Of a stretch of DNA of 64,000 nucleotides, positions 9,098 through 17,264 are shown one piece after another. The translations under genes were made by a program, and so were the position numbers. The notes beneath the pieces are model-generated. The model searched no databases, was not told where the DNA came from, and saw nothing but the letters and a program-made list of their open reading frames with translations. Each line of letters opens with the position of its first letter. Positions within the stretch are counted from its first letter, which is position 1. Origin of the DNA: Ktedonobacter sp. SOSP1-85 (lineage in GTDB: Bacteria > Chloroflexota > Ktedonobacteria > Ktedonobacterales > Ktedonobacteraceae); the NCBI RefSeq assembly GCF_016587415.1, contig NZ_BNJI01000001.1, forward strand, positions 1,713,501 through 1,777,500, in the 5' to 3' direction.

Positions 9098-10015
9098 TTA
9101 CATATTCTTGTCGAAGGAGCCTAACACTTTACAGAAAAGCGTGTGACCTGCCAGGTCCGCCAGGGCTCTTCTTACACGGGCATCCTCGCGATGCCCCTCA
9201 AAGTCGAGATAGAAGACGTACTCCCAGGGTCGCTGGCGCGATGGGCGAGACTCGAGCTTCAAGAGGTTGATCTGTTGCTCCGCCAACATCCCCAGGCAGT
9301 GGTAGAGCGAGCCAGGCTGGTGTGCCGTGGCCATAACGATCATCGTCTTGGCTGGTGCACCACTACGCGGCGCAGGCTCGCGTCCCAGGGCGATAAATCG
9401 CGTGTAGTTATCCTTAATAGTCTGAATATCGCTCGCCAGAATATCTAACTCATAGAGTTCGGCCGCACCGCTACCCGCGACGGCCGCTACCCCCTGAAGT
9501 TGCTCCTCGCGCACCATCTTGGCGCTTCCCGCGGTATCATAGGTGGCGACAATCTCCACACCCAGTTCGCGCAGGAAAGCATCGCTCTGGGCCAGGGCCT
9601 GTGGATGCGAGATAACGCGATGGATATCCTCAATTCGTTGTCCTGGCAGGCAGAGCAAGCAGTGATTGACCGGGTGAGAGATCTCACCGATCACAAACAG
9701 GTCATGCTGGCGCAAGAGGTCGTAGACATCGTTGATGCTTCCAGCCTGCGAGTTCTCCACAGGCACCAGGCCAAAATCGACCTCGCCCGCAGCCACCGCG
9801 CGAAAGACATCGGCAAACGCCCGATAGGGCACCGGCTCCACCTCAGTTCCCGGAAGATGTCTTTTCCCTCCAGCACCAAAATAGGTGCGCGAGGCCTCAT
9901 AGCCAAAGGCTCCTCGCTCCCCCTGAAAGGCAACCTTGACCTGCGAACCAGGAGTCTCCGTCTCCTCTTGCTTCTGCTCCTGCCTGCTATCCTTCATCTC
10001 GATCTGTTGTGCCAT
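9098..10015 (-). CDS. pheA: Prephenate dehydratase
   Basis: 305 aa. It catalyses prephenate to phenylpyruvate in phenylalanine synthesis. The catalytic domain opens VAFQGERGAFGYEAS and contains VPVENSQAGSINDVYDLL and the hallmark NYTRF near residue 206. The C-terminal ACT regulatory domain contains LKLESRPSRQRPWEYVFYLD, including the ESRP motif used for phenylalanine binding; the usual GALV is GSLY here. There is no chorismate mutase domain, so it is the monofunctional form. AAAGGCAG precedes the ATG. Confidence 0.95.
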   Translation of the reverse strand: MAQQIEMKDSRQEQKQEETETPGSQVKVAFQGERGAFGYEASRTYFGAGGKRHLPGTEVEPVPYRAFADVFRAVAAGEVDFGLVPVENSQAGSINDVYDLLRQHDLFVIGEISHPVNHCLLCLPGQRIEDIHRVISHPQALAQSDAFLRELGVEIVATYDTAGSAKMVREEQLQGVAAVAGSGAAELYELDILASDIQTIKDNYTRFIALGREPAPRSGAPAKTMIVMATAHQPGSLYHCLGMLAEQQINLLKLESRPSRQRPWEYVFYLDFEGHREDARVRRALADLAGHTLFCKVLGSFDKNM

Positions 10016-10099
10016 AACAGCACTCTGCCTTTCTACACACTACGGCGACCATGCCCCCACTATAATGGTGCGGTACACCTCTCCCCGGTCAACCTCACC

Positions 10100-10139
10100 A
10101 CTCACCAAAAATAAGCAAGCCCCAAACAATGGGGGCTTG
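10100..10139 (-). terminator. Terminator of the small zinc-ribbon gene
   Basis: An 8-bp stem CAAGCCCC/GGGGCTTG (10116-10139). Read on the minus strand it is followed by CTTATTTTT, so it fits as the terminator of the leftward gene ending at 10165. The + strand also has a T-run (GGCTTTTTTG), so it may act in both directions. Confidence 0.7.
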
Positions 10140-10164
10140 TGGCTTTTTTGAGACAGGGCAGCGA

Positions 10165-10353
10165 CTAGCCGACCTTGAAGTGCTCTTTATGGTAATACTT
10201 CATGCCCGTGCCAAGAACCTTGACTGGCTGTAGCTCAGCAAGCATGATGCGCTCACCACACTGATCGCAGACGCGAGTGGTCAGGTGGTTGACGGTCTCT
10301 CTGTTCGCCAGCGAGGCACGAGCGGTTTTTGAAAGTTCACCCTTCTTTGGCAT
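10165..10353 (-). CDS. Small zinc-ribbon-like protein
   Basis: 62 aa, basic, with CDQCGERI providing one CxxC pair and a C-terminal HKEHF that could supply the other metal ligands. The N-terminal MPKKGELSKTARASLANRET is lysine/arginine-rich, as in small nucleic-acid- or ribosome-associated proteins. I do not recognise the family. ATG 10353 follows AAGGGG by 10 nt; a longer frame to 10434 has no ribosome-binding site. It is preceded by a structured leader and a likely promoter. Confidence 0.7.
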   Translation of the reverse strand: MPKKGELSKTARASLANRETVNHLTTRVCDQCGERIMLAELQPVKVLGTGMKYYHKEHFKVG

Positions 10354-10514
10354 TGTGTATAAACCCCTTTCGCTTGGTGTCTTTTGCCCCTTATGCGGAA
10401 ACCAACCCCCATTCGGGGGCGCAGCGCCACTCACGTGGCTAGCGCTCTGCGCTCAGGTCTCCTAATAGGAAGTACTTTTGGGAATGTTCTTCGCTATTAT
10501 AAACACGGCGTGTT
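10354..10514 (-). promoter_or_regulatory. Promoter, dyad and structured leader of the zinc-ribbon gene
   Basis: On the minus strand TATAAT (10496-10501) is a good -10 box. Next to it is the perfect dyad AACACGGCGTGTT (10502-10514), which would lie between -10 and -35. The roughly 135-nt leader contains two adjacent hairpins: 10420-10451 (GCAG-CG-CCAC paired with GTGG-CG-CTGC) and 10406-10419 (CCCCC/GGGGG, 4-nt loop). The features are seen directly; a regulatory role is inferred. Confidence 0.45.
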
Positions 10515-10719
10515 CATAATTTCTTCCCAACCAGGATGCAACCGTTCCCTATCGTCGTTCAGTATACCAAACGACGCAAGCACGAAGTGACAACTTCCTT
10601 ATATCGCAAAAGGAGGCCTTCAGGTGTAGTTACCATTCCTGGCGTTTTTATAGTATACCATAGCTCTAACCACCATACAATCTCTCTGATTTTGCCATTT
10701 TGCCATACTTAAGAGACGC

Positions 10720-10748
10720 TTGTCGAACGCCTTTGCTCCCGCTATAAT
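10720..10748 (+). promoter_or_regulatory. Promoter of the four-helix membrane protein gene
   Basis: TTGTCG (10720-10725) and TATAAT (10743-10748) are separated by exactly 17 nt, about 75 nt before the ATG at 10824. It is the best sigma-70-type match seen in the window. Confidence 0.65.
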
Positions 10749-10823
10749 CACCCTATATATATTTTGTGTATTTCGTGCTTGCGCATAACCATTATCACTA
10801 TCACGACGTGGAGGCAGGCCCCT

Positions 10824-11393
10824 ATGCAACGCAGCGCGCATAGTCCCGACAATGGATATAATTCACAGCAGGTTGAGAGGCTGATTTTCAAACGAGGCAT
10901 GTTCTTTGGCCTCATCCTGGTTGGACTCGATCTCATGGTAACTATTCTCGCACGCCTCACTAGCTTTCCCGTTCATCTTATGACCAGCCTGATGAATGTC
11001 ATTTATTTTCCCTGGTCAATGGTAAACTTTATTACCAATGCCGCAATCTATCTGCCCGTTCTCTGCATCGCTGGCTTTATCTACTTCTATGCGGGCTATA
11101 TCATTGCCCGACACAGTGGAGGCAATATTCGCGCCTCGGCCCTCACAGGTCTGCTGGCCGGACTGGTGCTTGGGATCTGCGACCTGGTTGTGAGCGCGGT
11201 CATTCTCTTTGCAGAGACGCTGCCCTCGATTACCCAATCCTACGGCAGTGCCAGCCCAACCTTGCTTGACGCTGTGAAGTTTACCACTATTCGCGATACC
11301 TTCCTGTACACCTTCGGCTTCCTGGTGCTGGCCCTCCTGCTGGGCGCGGGCCTGGCCGCAATGGGTGGTTTACGGGGCCGACCTAATCCATGA
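10824..11393 (+). CDS. Polytopic membrane protein of unknown function
   Basis: 189 aa with a polar N-terminus and four hydrophobic helices (approximately residues 27-50, 72-98, 110-138 and 160-182), with glycine-rich faces. The ATG at 10824 is preceded by GTGGAGG 9 nt upstream; the longer frame to 10764 is not supported. The C-terminal end overlaps the convergent racemase-family gene by 11 bp. No family recognised. Confidence 0.65.
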   Translation: MQRSAHSPDNGYNSQQVERLIFKRGMFFGLILVGLDLMVTILARLTSFPVHLMTSLMNVIYFPWSMVNFITNAAIYLPVLCIAGFIYFYAGYIIARHSGGNIRASALTGLLAGLVLGICDLVVSAVILFAETLPSITQSYGSASPTLLDAVKFTTIRDTFLYTFGFLVLALLLGAGLAAMGGLRGRPNP

Positions 11394-12429
11394 AAAATCC
11401 TCGCCCAATTTTATCTCTTGGGTTCAAGATAAACTCATGGCGCCCAATAATAAAGGCCTTGCCGCTGACCTCGGGTACGATGGCATTAAATGTACCCACT
11501 TTGGTCCGTCCAACGATACGCCCGCGAAAGGCGCTCTCCGCGCCAAGGATACTCTCTACCGTGATCGCTTCCTCTTCCCGCAATTGTCCTTGAGCATCTA
11601 ACAGCGCCAGGCGCGCAGAGAGACCCGTCCCGGTAGGCGAGCGATCAACTTCTGCATCCGCAAAGATGCATACGTTGCGGCTATGATGATTGAGTTTCTC
11701 TGGCAGGTCCACAAGAATTGTCCCATAGAGGAAACTTAACTCGTCTTCCAATGGATGCTCCACCCGCAACTTGCCGTTAACTGCATGCTTGATTGCTTCG
11801 CCTACCTCAACCAGTTCACTCACGCATTGCGGCAGGACGCGCAGGCCCACCTGTTCGACTGAGGCAATGGCATAAAAAGCCCCGCCATAGGCCACATCTA
11901 CCACCACCTCACCAATGTGGGGAACCGCTACGCGGACATCACGCGCATAGACAAAGGAGGGAACATTCACAAATGAGACATGGTCAACATAGTGTTGCCC
12001 ATTGAGGTGCGCGGTCGCACGGATCAGACCTGCGGGCGTCTCCAGGGTTACTGGTGTCTGCTGTCCCTTACACTCAATCGCGCCCGTCTCGACCAGGGCA
12101 GTCACTAGCGCGATAACGCCATGGCCACACATCGTGCTGTATCCCTCGTTATGCAGGAAGAACACGCCCATATCGGCCTCGGGATCACCGGGAGGTACCA
12201 GGACACAACCATACATCTCGTGATGCCCTCGCGGCTCCCAGACCAGTGCCTTCCGCAGGCAGTCAAAGTGGCGCGCGAAATTACGCCTGCGCTCCAACAA
12301 CGTTCGACCCGGCAACTCAGGCAAGCCACCAGTAATGATGCGCAGCGGTTCGCCCGCGGCATGCGCCTCTATGGCGCTAATCACGCTCGCTCCAGAACCA
12401 ACCAGGCGAGCATCCAAGTCTAGTTTCAC
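11383..12429 (-). CDS. Proline racemase family protein, probably trans-3-hydroxy-L-proline dehydratase
   Basis: 348 aa. The fold signature is clear: STMCGHG with the first catalytic Cys101, and DRSPTGTG around residue 266. True proline racemases and 4-hydroxyproline epimerases have a second cysteine (SPCGTG). Here it is threonine, as in the dehydratase branch (human L3HYPDH type), which converts trans-3-hydroxy-L-proline to pyrroline-2-carboxylate. The assignment to dehydratase rests on this one substitution. GTG start with AAGGAAGGAG 6 nt upstream. It overlaps the convergent membrane protein gene by 11 bp. Confidence 0.85.
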   Translation of the reverse strand: MKLDLDARLVGSGASVISAIEAHAAGEPLRIITGGLPELPGRTLLERRRNFARHFDCLRKALVWEPRGHHEMYGCVLVPPGDPEADMGVFFLHNEGYSTMCGHGVIALVTALVETGAIECKGQQTPVTLETPAGLIRATAHLNGQHYVDHVSFVNVPSFVYARDVRVAVPHIGEVVVDVAYGGAFYAIASVEQVGLRVLPQCVSELVEVGEAIKHAVNGKLRVEHPLEDELSFLYGTILVDLPEKLNHHSRNVCIFADAEVDRSPTGTGLSARLALLDAQGQLREEEAITVESILGAESAFRGRIVGRTKVGTFNAIVPEVSGKAFIIGRHEFILNPRDKIGRGFFMD

Positions 12430-12538
12430 GTCGCGCTCCTTCCTTTGCTGCGCTCAAAGCACGCTTTCTTAAAAATATTTCTTGTTCTAGTATAAACCAC
12501 TTGCCATAAACATTCTTACATTGTGATACTCCTCATAC

Positions 12539-12595
12539 AAAAAGAGCATAGGCGAGCGCGAAACCGTATGTTTCGCGCTCGCCTATGCTCTTTTT
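12539..12595 (-). terminator. 26-bp-stem terminator
   Basis: A perfect stem (arms 12539-12564 and 12570-12595) with loop CGTAT, starting A5 and ending T5, so it works in both directions. It lies 15 bp after the end of the leftward methyltransferase gene and upstream of the racemase-family gene, separating two tandem genes. Confidence 0.9.
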
Positions 12596-12609
12596 TAAGC
12601 ACTACATTA

Positions 12610-13518
12610 TTAGTGGGATTGGGGGGAGAGGCGGCGCCAGGACTGTACGTATAGTGGGCAGAGGCCATAAAATTTCTGGCTCGCGACCTCACAGCGCACC
12701 TCGTGCTCTAACTCATCTAGCTCTTCTAAGGCAATGGTCTGGGTGTAGATGAGCAGGGGCTTGATACAACGTATGGTCTGTTCTAGATACTGGCAGAAGA
12801 GCAAATATCCCTTGCTCCCGTAGGAACACGGGATATAGAACTTTTCGTCCTGTACCAGTTTGCAGTTAAACGCCTGTAAGCAGCCTTGGGTCCAGGACAT
12901 AATGCCCAATTGATGCGAGGTCTCAGGAGTAAAGGCGCGATCATCTCGCTCTAGCGCCTGCTGCAACAGGTGCATCAACTGGTTCAAGGCATTACAGTCG
13001 CTGATGGGCAACTCGATCTCACAGACAGTAATCAGCCCGCCATAGCGACAGAGGCGCTCAGCCTCGCGCAGTAGAGCGGCATACTGGTGAGGTGTGCTAT
13101 CAGGTGCCAGGAAGCGCAGGTGTACCAGGTCATAGCTGGCGTTCTCGCACGCACTCACACCCATGCTATGCGCATCACATTGATACAGGCACACATCTGC
13201 ATGGCGAGTATTCAGCGTCCGCGCCACACTGATGGCGGACGCATCTCGATCAACGCCTACCAGGTGCATGTGGGGGTATACCTGGCTCATGGACTTTAGC
13301 CAGGTGCCCGCACCACAGCCAATATCCAGGACGTGCAATGCGTCGCCCAGAAAAATAGAGGCTGGCAACGGTCCTCCACCCCATGCATCTTGAATCAATA
13401 GTTCGCGTTCAAGTAAGCGCTGTACATCTTCGGCGGTATACAGTGAAGCGTGAAGGAGATCAGCCGCATACGCGGGTAGGGGGGCATACTTCGGCTCAGA
13501 AGAGAGCTGTAAAGACAT
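12610..13518 (-). CDS. Class I SAM-dependent methyltransferase
   Basis: About 302 aa. The Rossmann-type SAM site is present: HVLDIGCGAGTWLKSM (motif I), HLVGVDRD (motif II acidic residue), and later DLVHLRF. The substrate is unknown. It resembles the broad Methyltransf_25/31 group of small-molecule enzymes, with a cysteine-rich C-terminal half. ATG 13518 is preceded by AAAGGG 8-10 nt upstream; GTG 13539 is an alternative start. Confidence 0.85.
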   Translation of the reverse strand: MSLQLSSEPKYAPLPAYAADLLHASLYTAEDVQRLLERELLIQDAWGGGPLPASIFLGDALHVLDIGCGAGTWLKSMSQVYPHMHLVGVDRDASAISVARTLNTRHADVCLYQCDAHSMGVSACENASYDLVHLRFLAPDSTPHQYAALLREAERLCRYGGLITVCEIELPISDCNALNQLMHLLQQALERDDRAFTPETSHQLGIMSWTQGCLQAFNCKLVQDEKFYIPCSYGSKGYLLFCQYLEQTIRCIKPLLIYTQTIALEELDELEHEVRCEVASQKFYGLCPLYVQSWRRLSPQSH

Positions 13519-13779
13519 CGTAGACACATCCCTTTCCACACAAACAACACAAACAATAGTTGACCAACCAGTAAGAGAGATGTATTTCGCAAGTATTACT
13601 TTGCCTAAAGCGAACGTATATATGCATTATAATCATTCTGTATAATTAATATACTTTTCCATATTTAAATAACTATTTACTCCTTCTCTAGCTTGTTCAC
13701 TGGCAAAGCTGAGCGTTGGCTCGTGTTCTTTCTGCTCGTGCTCTTTCTAAATTGCGATGCTATAGATGCTATATGAGTA

Positions 13780-13826
13780 TATTGGTGGATGTGCGTCCTG
13801 GCTGCCAGGACGCACATCCACCAATA
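13780..13826. repeat. 22-bp-stem hairpin in a divergent promoter region
   Basis: Arms 13780-13801 and 13805-13826 are perfect complements with a 3-nt loop. It lies between the divergent starts of the methyltransferase and repeat-lipoprotein genes (13519-13907), with no T-run. It is therefore not an ordinary terminator of either neighbour. Confidence 0.85.
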
Positions 13827-13907
13827 GGAGGCAATTACTATAATGGTAACAGCAACGTAGAGAGAAAAAAACAGGGCTATTGTGACAGCTCTTGAGAGAG
13901 GAATGCT

Positions 13908-14435
13908 ATGCCGCGTCCAATATCTATCTGCCTGCTTCTATGCACACTCTGCCTCAGCCTCTTGCTGCTACCATTTACCGCCTGTGGGAGTAGCACCAAC
14001 ACTGGAGCCACTGGTATCCAGGCCACCAGCGGCAAGCCGATTCATGACGCACAGACGGCAACACAATACCTGTTCGTGCTGCGCCTGCTCCGCTACAACA
14101 TGCATACCATCGGAAAAGACAAGGTGATCTATACTCAAGGGCGCCTGACACAAGTCGGGGATATGAAGATAAGCTACGATGATGAAGGGCGTATCACGAA
14201 ACTTGGCAAGCTGGCTGTAACGTATGACGAGGGCAAAATTACAAGCGTTGGCTCAACCAAGATTGAGTTTGACAAAGACATCCCTCAGCGCGTGGCGCGC
14301 ATTGGCGACGAGAAGGTCACCTATAATAGCCAGAACCTGGCAAACAATGTTGGTGCGTCCAAGATCAGCTACGACCAGAAGCTACGTGCCACAAAGATAG
14401 GCGACGTGCCCATCACCTACACGGATAGCAAGTAA
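13908..14435 (+). CDS. Lipoprotein with short YD/RHS-like repeats
   Basis: 175 aa. The signal peptide ends in FTACGSS, a lipobox. After a linker, five to six degenerate repeats of about 18-20 residues run to the C-terminus, with the pattern (I/V)xxxG(D/S)xKIxYDxxGR: for example VGDMKISYDDEGRITKLG, VTYDEGKITSVGS, IGDEKVTYNSQ and IGDVPITYTDSK. Such repeats resemble a miniature of RHS/YD beta-strand repeats and probably form a short curved beta-sheet outside the membrane. GAGAGAGGA precedes the ATG. No toxin, peptidase or RHS core motif is present. Confidence 0.75.
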   Translation: MPRPISICLLLCTLCLSLLLLPFTACGSSTNTGATGIQATSGKPIHDAQTATQYLFVLRLLRYNMHTIGKDKVIYTQGRLTQVGDMKISYDDEGRITKLGKLAVTYDEGKITSVGSTKIEFDKDIPQRVARIGDEKVTYNSQNLANNVGASKISYDQKLRATKIGDVPITYTDSK

Positions 14436-14465
14436 TTCCATCTCAGCACCTGCGGTGCTTTAATG

Positions 14466-14524
14466 GGATAAGAGTGTGTGGTGATGACCTGGCTCTGCCA
14501 GGCCATCACCACACACTCTTATCC
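14466..14524. terminator. 28-bp-stem hairpin between convergent genes
   Basis: Arms 14466-14493 and 14497-14524 pair with a single A/C mismatch around loop TCT. It lies after the repeat lipoprotein gene and before the end of the leftward membrane protein gene, so it probably terminates both. No T-run. Confidence 0.8.
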
Positions 14525-14562
14525 TGCGAGCTACGTAGTGGCGAGAAGTGCTGAGTAGCTAA

Positions 14563-14955
14563 CTACATACCAACTTTAAAAGCGAAAAGGACCAGCAACA
14601 CAAACACAAGCGCGGGAATGCTGACTGCGAAACCCAGGAGAAGGCGATACGCGAGCCGCTCCGCGCGGGAGCGGCTCCAGGCGGTCATAAACACGCCAAC
14701 CGCCAGGAAGACGAAGAAATCAGCGATCAGAGGGAAGAGCGTCATCCCAAGCGCGTTGCCATAGATCTGCTCCGCCTGAGCACGATCCGTTGCCAGCAGA
14801 CTGGGCGCGTAGAAAAAGCCCTGCCAGATCCCCAACACAGGCAGCCACAAGCCCGCACCAACGACAAAACACATAAGCGTGTTGAAGATAGTATGAACCC
14901 TGGGCGTATTCCCCAGGCGCTTCAATGGCCCGGTCGAAAGGACATATCCGGACAT
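14563..14955 (-). CDS. Three-helix membrane protein of unknown function
   Basis: 130 aa with three hydrophobic helices and a short cluster of arginines between the second and third (AWSRSRAERLAYR), giving a positive-inside topology signal. ATG 14955 follows AAGTAGGTG at 5-6 nt, better than the longer frame to 15045. No family recognised. Confidence 0.6.
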   Translation of the reverse strand: MSGYVLSTGPLKRLGNTPRVHTIFNTLMCFVVGAGLWLPVLGIWQGFFYAPSLLATDRAQAEQIYGNALGMTLFPLIADFFVFLAVGVFMTAWSRSRAERLAYRLLLGFAVSIPALVFVLLVLFAFKVGM

Positions 14956-15168
14956 AGAACACCTACTTCTAGAAGATGATCTCTCATGATGCCAGAATAA
15001 AATTGACACACAATGATATAAACGTTTGAGGACGCAATAAGTCAAAGATATCGCTCTTTTTTCTCATCTGCTTCAGTGAAATAAACTTCTCTCTCTCCTG
15101 GAACGTATACTTCGTGTAAGTATTTTAATCTTCTAGAGACAAGGAAGAATTTTATCAGGAGTAGACCA

Positions 15169-15753
15169 ATGTCGGTGCCAGTACGTCGCTATCGTCGCTT
15201 TCGCGCATTCCTTCTGGCCTGTGCGCTTGTTATTATTGGTATTCCCATCGCTTCGCTCGTCACCGCCATTTTTCCGCCTTTTCTAACGGCCTGTTTGATG
15301 ACGCTTTATCTTGGCCTGGGAACCCTGGTAATCGGGGCCGCGCCACGGCGCGCGACCATCTTCTATGTCTTTCTCTTTTTCGCGAACTGGATAGCGGGCA
15401 TTGGCTTCGCCGTGGCGCTGAGCAAACTTCCTGGCACGGATCTCGTAGCTTGCCTCTGGCTCTTCATTCCCCTGGGTATGACCATCCTGCTAGGGACAAA
15501 CGGCAAGAGCATCCTGGCCTCCCTGCGACGGCTCCCCCTCTTTCAAGCTAATAGGCCCCAAACACGCGTCTATTATCAGCCCAGGAGGCAGCGAAGCACT
15601 CCCAATCCTTCCTCACGTTCCTATGAACAGGGCTACCAGGCGACGCAACCGCGGCAGGCAACCTATGAAGAGGGTGGACTGACCTATCCCGTTTCCTCCC
15701 CCTCACACTCTGATCAGCAAGAACAGCCCCAGGCTCACTACCCCACGATGTGA
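15169..15753 (+). CDS. Membrane protein with a disordered Q/P/S-rich tail
   Basis: 194 aa. A basic N-terminus (VRRYRRFR) precedes about four hydrophobic helices up to residue 125. A tail of roughly 70 residues rich in Gln, Pro, Ser, Tyr and Arg follows and is likely disordered and cytoplasmic. The next, convergent gene also encodes a small membrane domain with a Q/P/Y/G-rich tail; this may reflect a common theme or relatedness. No family recognised. Confidence 0.6.
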   Translation: MSVPVRRYRRFRAFLLACALVIIGIPIASLVTAIFPPFLTACLMTLYLGLGTLVIGAAPRRATIFYVFLFFANWIAGIGFAVALSKLPGTDLVACLWLFIPLGMTILLGTNGKSILASLRRLPLFQANRPQTRVYYQPRRQRSTPNPSSRSYEQGYQATQPRQATYEEGGLTYPVSSPSHSDQQEQPQAHYPTM

Positions 15754-15765
15754 GAAAGAAAAAAG

Positions 15766-15800
15766 CAGGAGCGACAGGCACTCTATGCTTGTCGCTCCTG
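15766..15800 (-). terminator. Hairpin terminator between convergent genes
   Basis: A 14-bp stem (15766-15779 with 15787-15800, one G-T pair). On the minus strand it is followed by CTTTTTTCTTTC, fitting a terminator for the leftward gene ending at 15817. Confidence 0.7.
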
Positions 15801-15816
15801 GCTTATGCTCTCCTTA

Positions 15817-16341
15817 TTAGCGTTGCGGAGGATACTGCTGGGGGTTCTGGTACTCCTGCGCGTAGGGACTATTCTGCGCCGGATACTGTGGCGGCTGGCC
15901 ATATGCCTGGTTTGGCTGCTGTTGCCCATAGGGGGCTGGCTGACCGTAAGGAGCCTGTTGCCCATAGGGGGCTGGCTGGCCATACTGCTGGGGTGGCACC
16001 TGCTGACCATACTGGGGCTGGCCATACTGCTGGGGTGGCACCTGCTGACCATACTGAGGCTGTCCATAGGGCTGGCCCTGCGCTCCCGAGGCTTTGCGCG
16101 CGCTAAAGGTGCTCCTACCGAAGCTAGAACCACCATTATCACGTATACCTAATACCAGGAGAAGTATACCAAACCCCAGACAGACCAGGCCTGCAATAAC
16201 TGCACCCGTAGCGTCACTACTTGAAAACGGACTCGCAATCAGACAGAGGAGACCCAACAGGATCATAAAACTCCCCACGACGATGCGGCCAACCTTCCTG
16301 CCCAATACACGATAAAAAAGCCAGATAATTAAACGACCCAT
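15817..16341 (-). CDS. Small membrane protein with QPQYGQQ repeat tail
   Basis: 174 aa. Two hydrophobic helices (about residues 16-36 and 45-63) are followed by a short linker. A tail of about 90 residues consists almost entirely of Q, P, Y and G in repeats such as [14 protein letters not shown] and APYGQQ. The repeat is visible in DNA as near-identical 36-39-bp units between about 15,950 and 16,060. Such tails are typically disordered and may mediate self-association. No enzymatic motif. Confidence 0.65.
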   Translation of the reverse strand: MGRLIIWLFYRVLGRKVGRIVVGSFMILLGLLCLIASPFSSSDATGAVIAGLVCLGFGILLLVLGIRDNGGSSFGRSTFSARKASGAQGQPYGQPQYGQQVPPQQYGQPQYGQQVPPQQYGQPAPYGQQAPYGQPAPYGQQQPNQAYGQPPQYPAQNSPYAQEYQNPQQYPPQR

Positions 16342-16593
16342 TTCACCATTCCTTTTCCATGCTTGGCAGCCACTTCACATGCCTTCCCCCACATACCAGG
16401 CAACACTTTGCATACAATTTCACATAGAAATATACGAATACAGAATTCCACTTTTGTAGTGAGTGATAGCATTTTCTGATACTGTCACACGAGGAAGTTT
16501 TTGGCTTCGGCTGCTATGCTAGCTTGTATTTATTACAACTGCCTGGCGGCAAAAGAGTAACAACATGCGTGATATTCAGCAAGGAAGCAATGT

Positions 16594-17148
16594 TTATCTG
16601 CCCTCTTCAAAAACATCCCAGGTATCACTTAGGGTAAGAGCGTCTCTATAGACACTCGCCAACATAGGCTCCTGTTCCCAGGCACGAAAAAACTCGCGGA
16701 TCTCTGGCTGGATAAAAAGATGCTCAAGAACAGCAGTCATAACCACATCGGTTATCTGCTCGTCGCCTCGGCAACACAAACGTGCCAGCAGATCCCGTAG
16801 CGCGACAATAGTTGCGTTCTGCTCCTCCTGCTTGCTCCAGGCACGCTGGAACCAGGCACGCAGCGTGTCACACGCGGAGAAACGCCCATCGGCATAAAGC
16901 GTCTCACTATTCTCGATGACACAGCGCTCCAGATAACATGAGCCAAACGCGACGATCTCAGAGATATCTGGCGCTTCCAGGCGTCCAGGGTGCTCAAAGA
17001 GGCAGTCCCAGAGATAGCCCTGCGCGTCACGGCAATCTGAGGCCATCCAGGCATGTACCTGCTTAAGTGAAGCCGTGGTTCCACTATCGTACCAGTGCTC
17101 CATCGCACTCACTAGGTCAGCACACCCTGCTCCTATATCCTGATCCAT
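16594..17148 (-). CDS. Hypothetical protein, acidic and cysteine-containing
   Basis: 184 aa, mostly helical by composition, with scattered cysteines (CADL, DCRD, DCLF, CYLERC, CCRG) and many acidic residues. No signal peptide, membrane segment or known motif. The ribosome-binding site before ATG 17148 is weak. It lies downstream of the P-loop kinase gene on the same strand with a 116-bp gap. I do not recognise it. Confidence 0.55.
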   Translation of the reverse strand: MDQDIGAGCADLVSAMEHWYDSGTTASLKQVHAWMASDCRDAQGYLWDCLFEHPGRLEAPDISEIVAFGSCYLERCVIENSETLYADGRFSACDTLRAWFQRAWSKQEEQNATIVALRDLLARLCCRGDEQITDVVMTAVLEHLFIQPEIREFFRAWEQEPMLASVYRDALTLSDTWDVFEEGR

Positions 17149-17264
17149 GCATCAATTCCCATCCATTCATCGATTCTAAAAAACAGCTCCTTATCACCTG
17201 CTCAGCCCCATTCCACATTCAGTATAGCGTTCTGAGATACCTGAACAATCATCTCCACTCGGCG

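Noticed and set aside
15950..16060. Tandem DNA repeats that might be a CRISPR array
   Set aside because: The units have no unique spacers and translate as QPQYGQQ repeats of the membrane protein tail.
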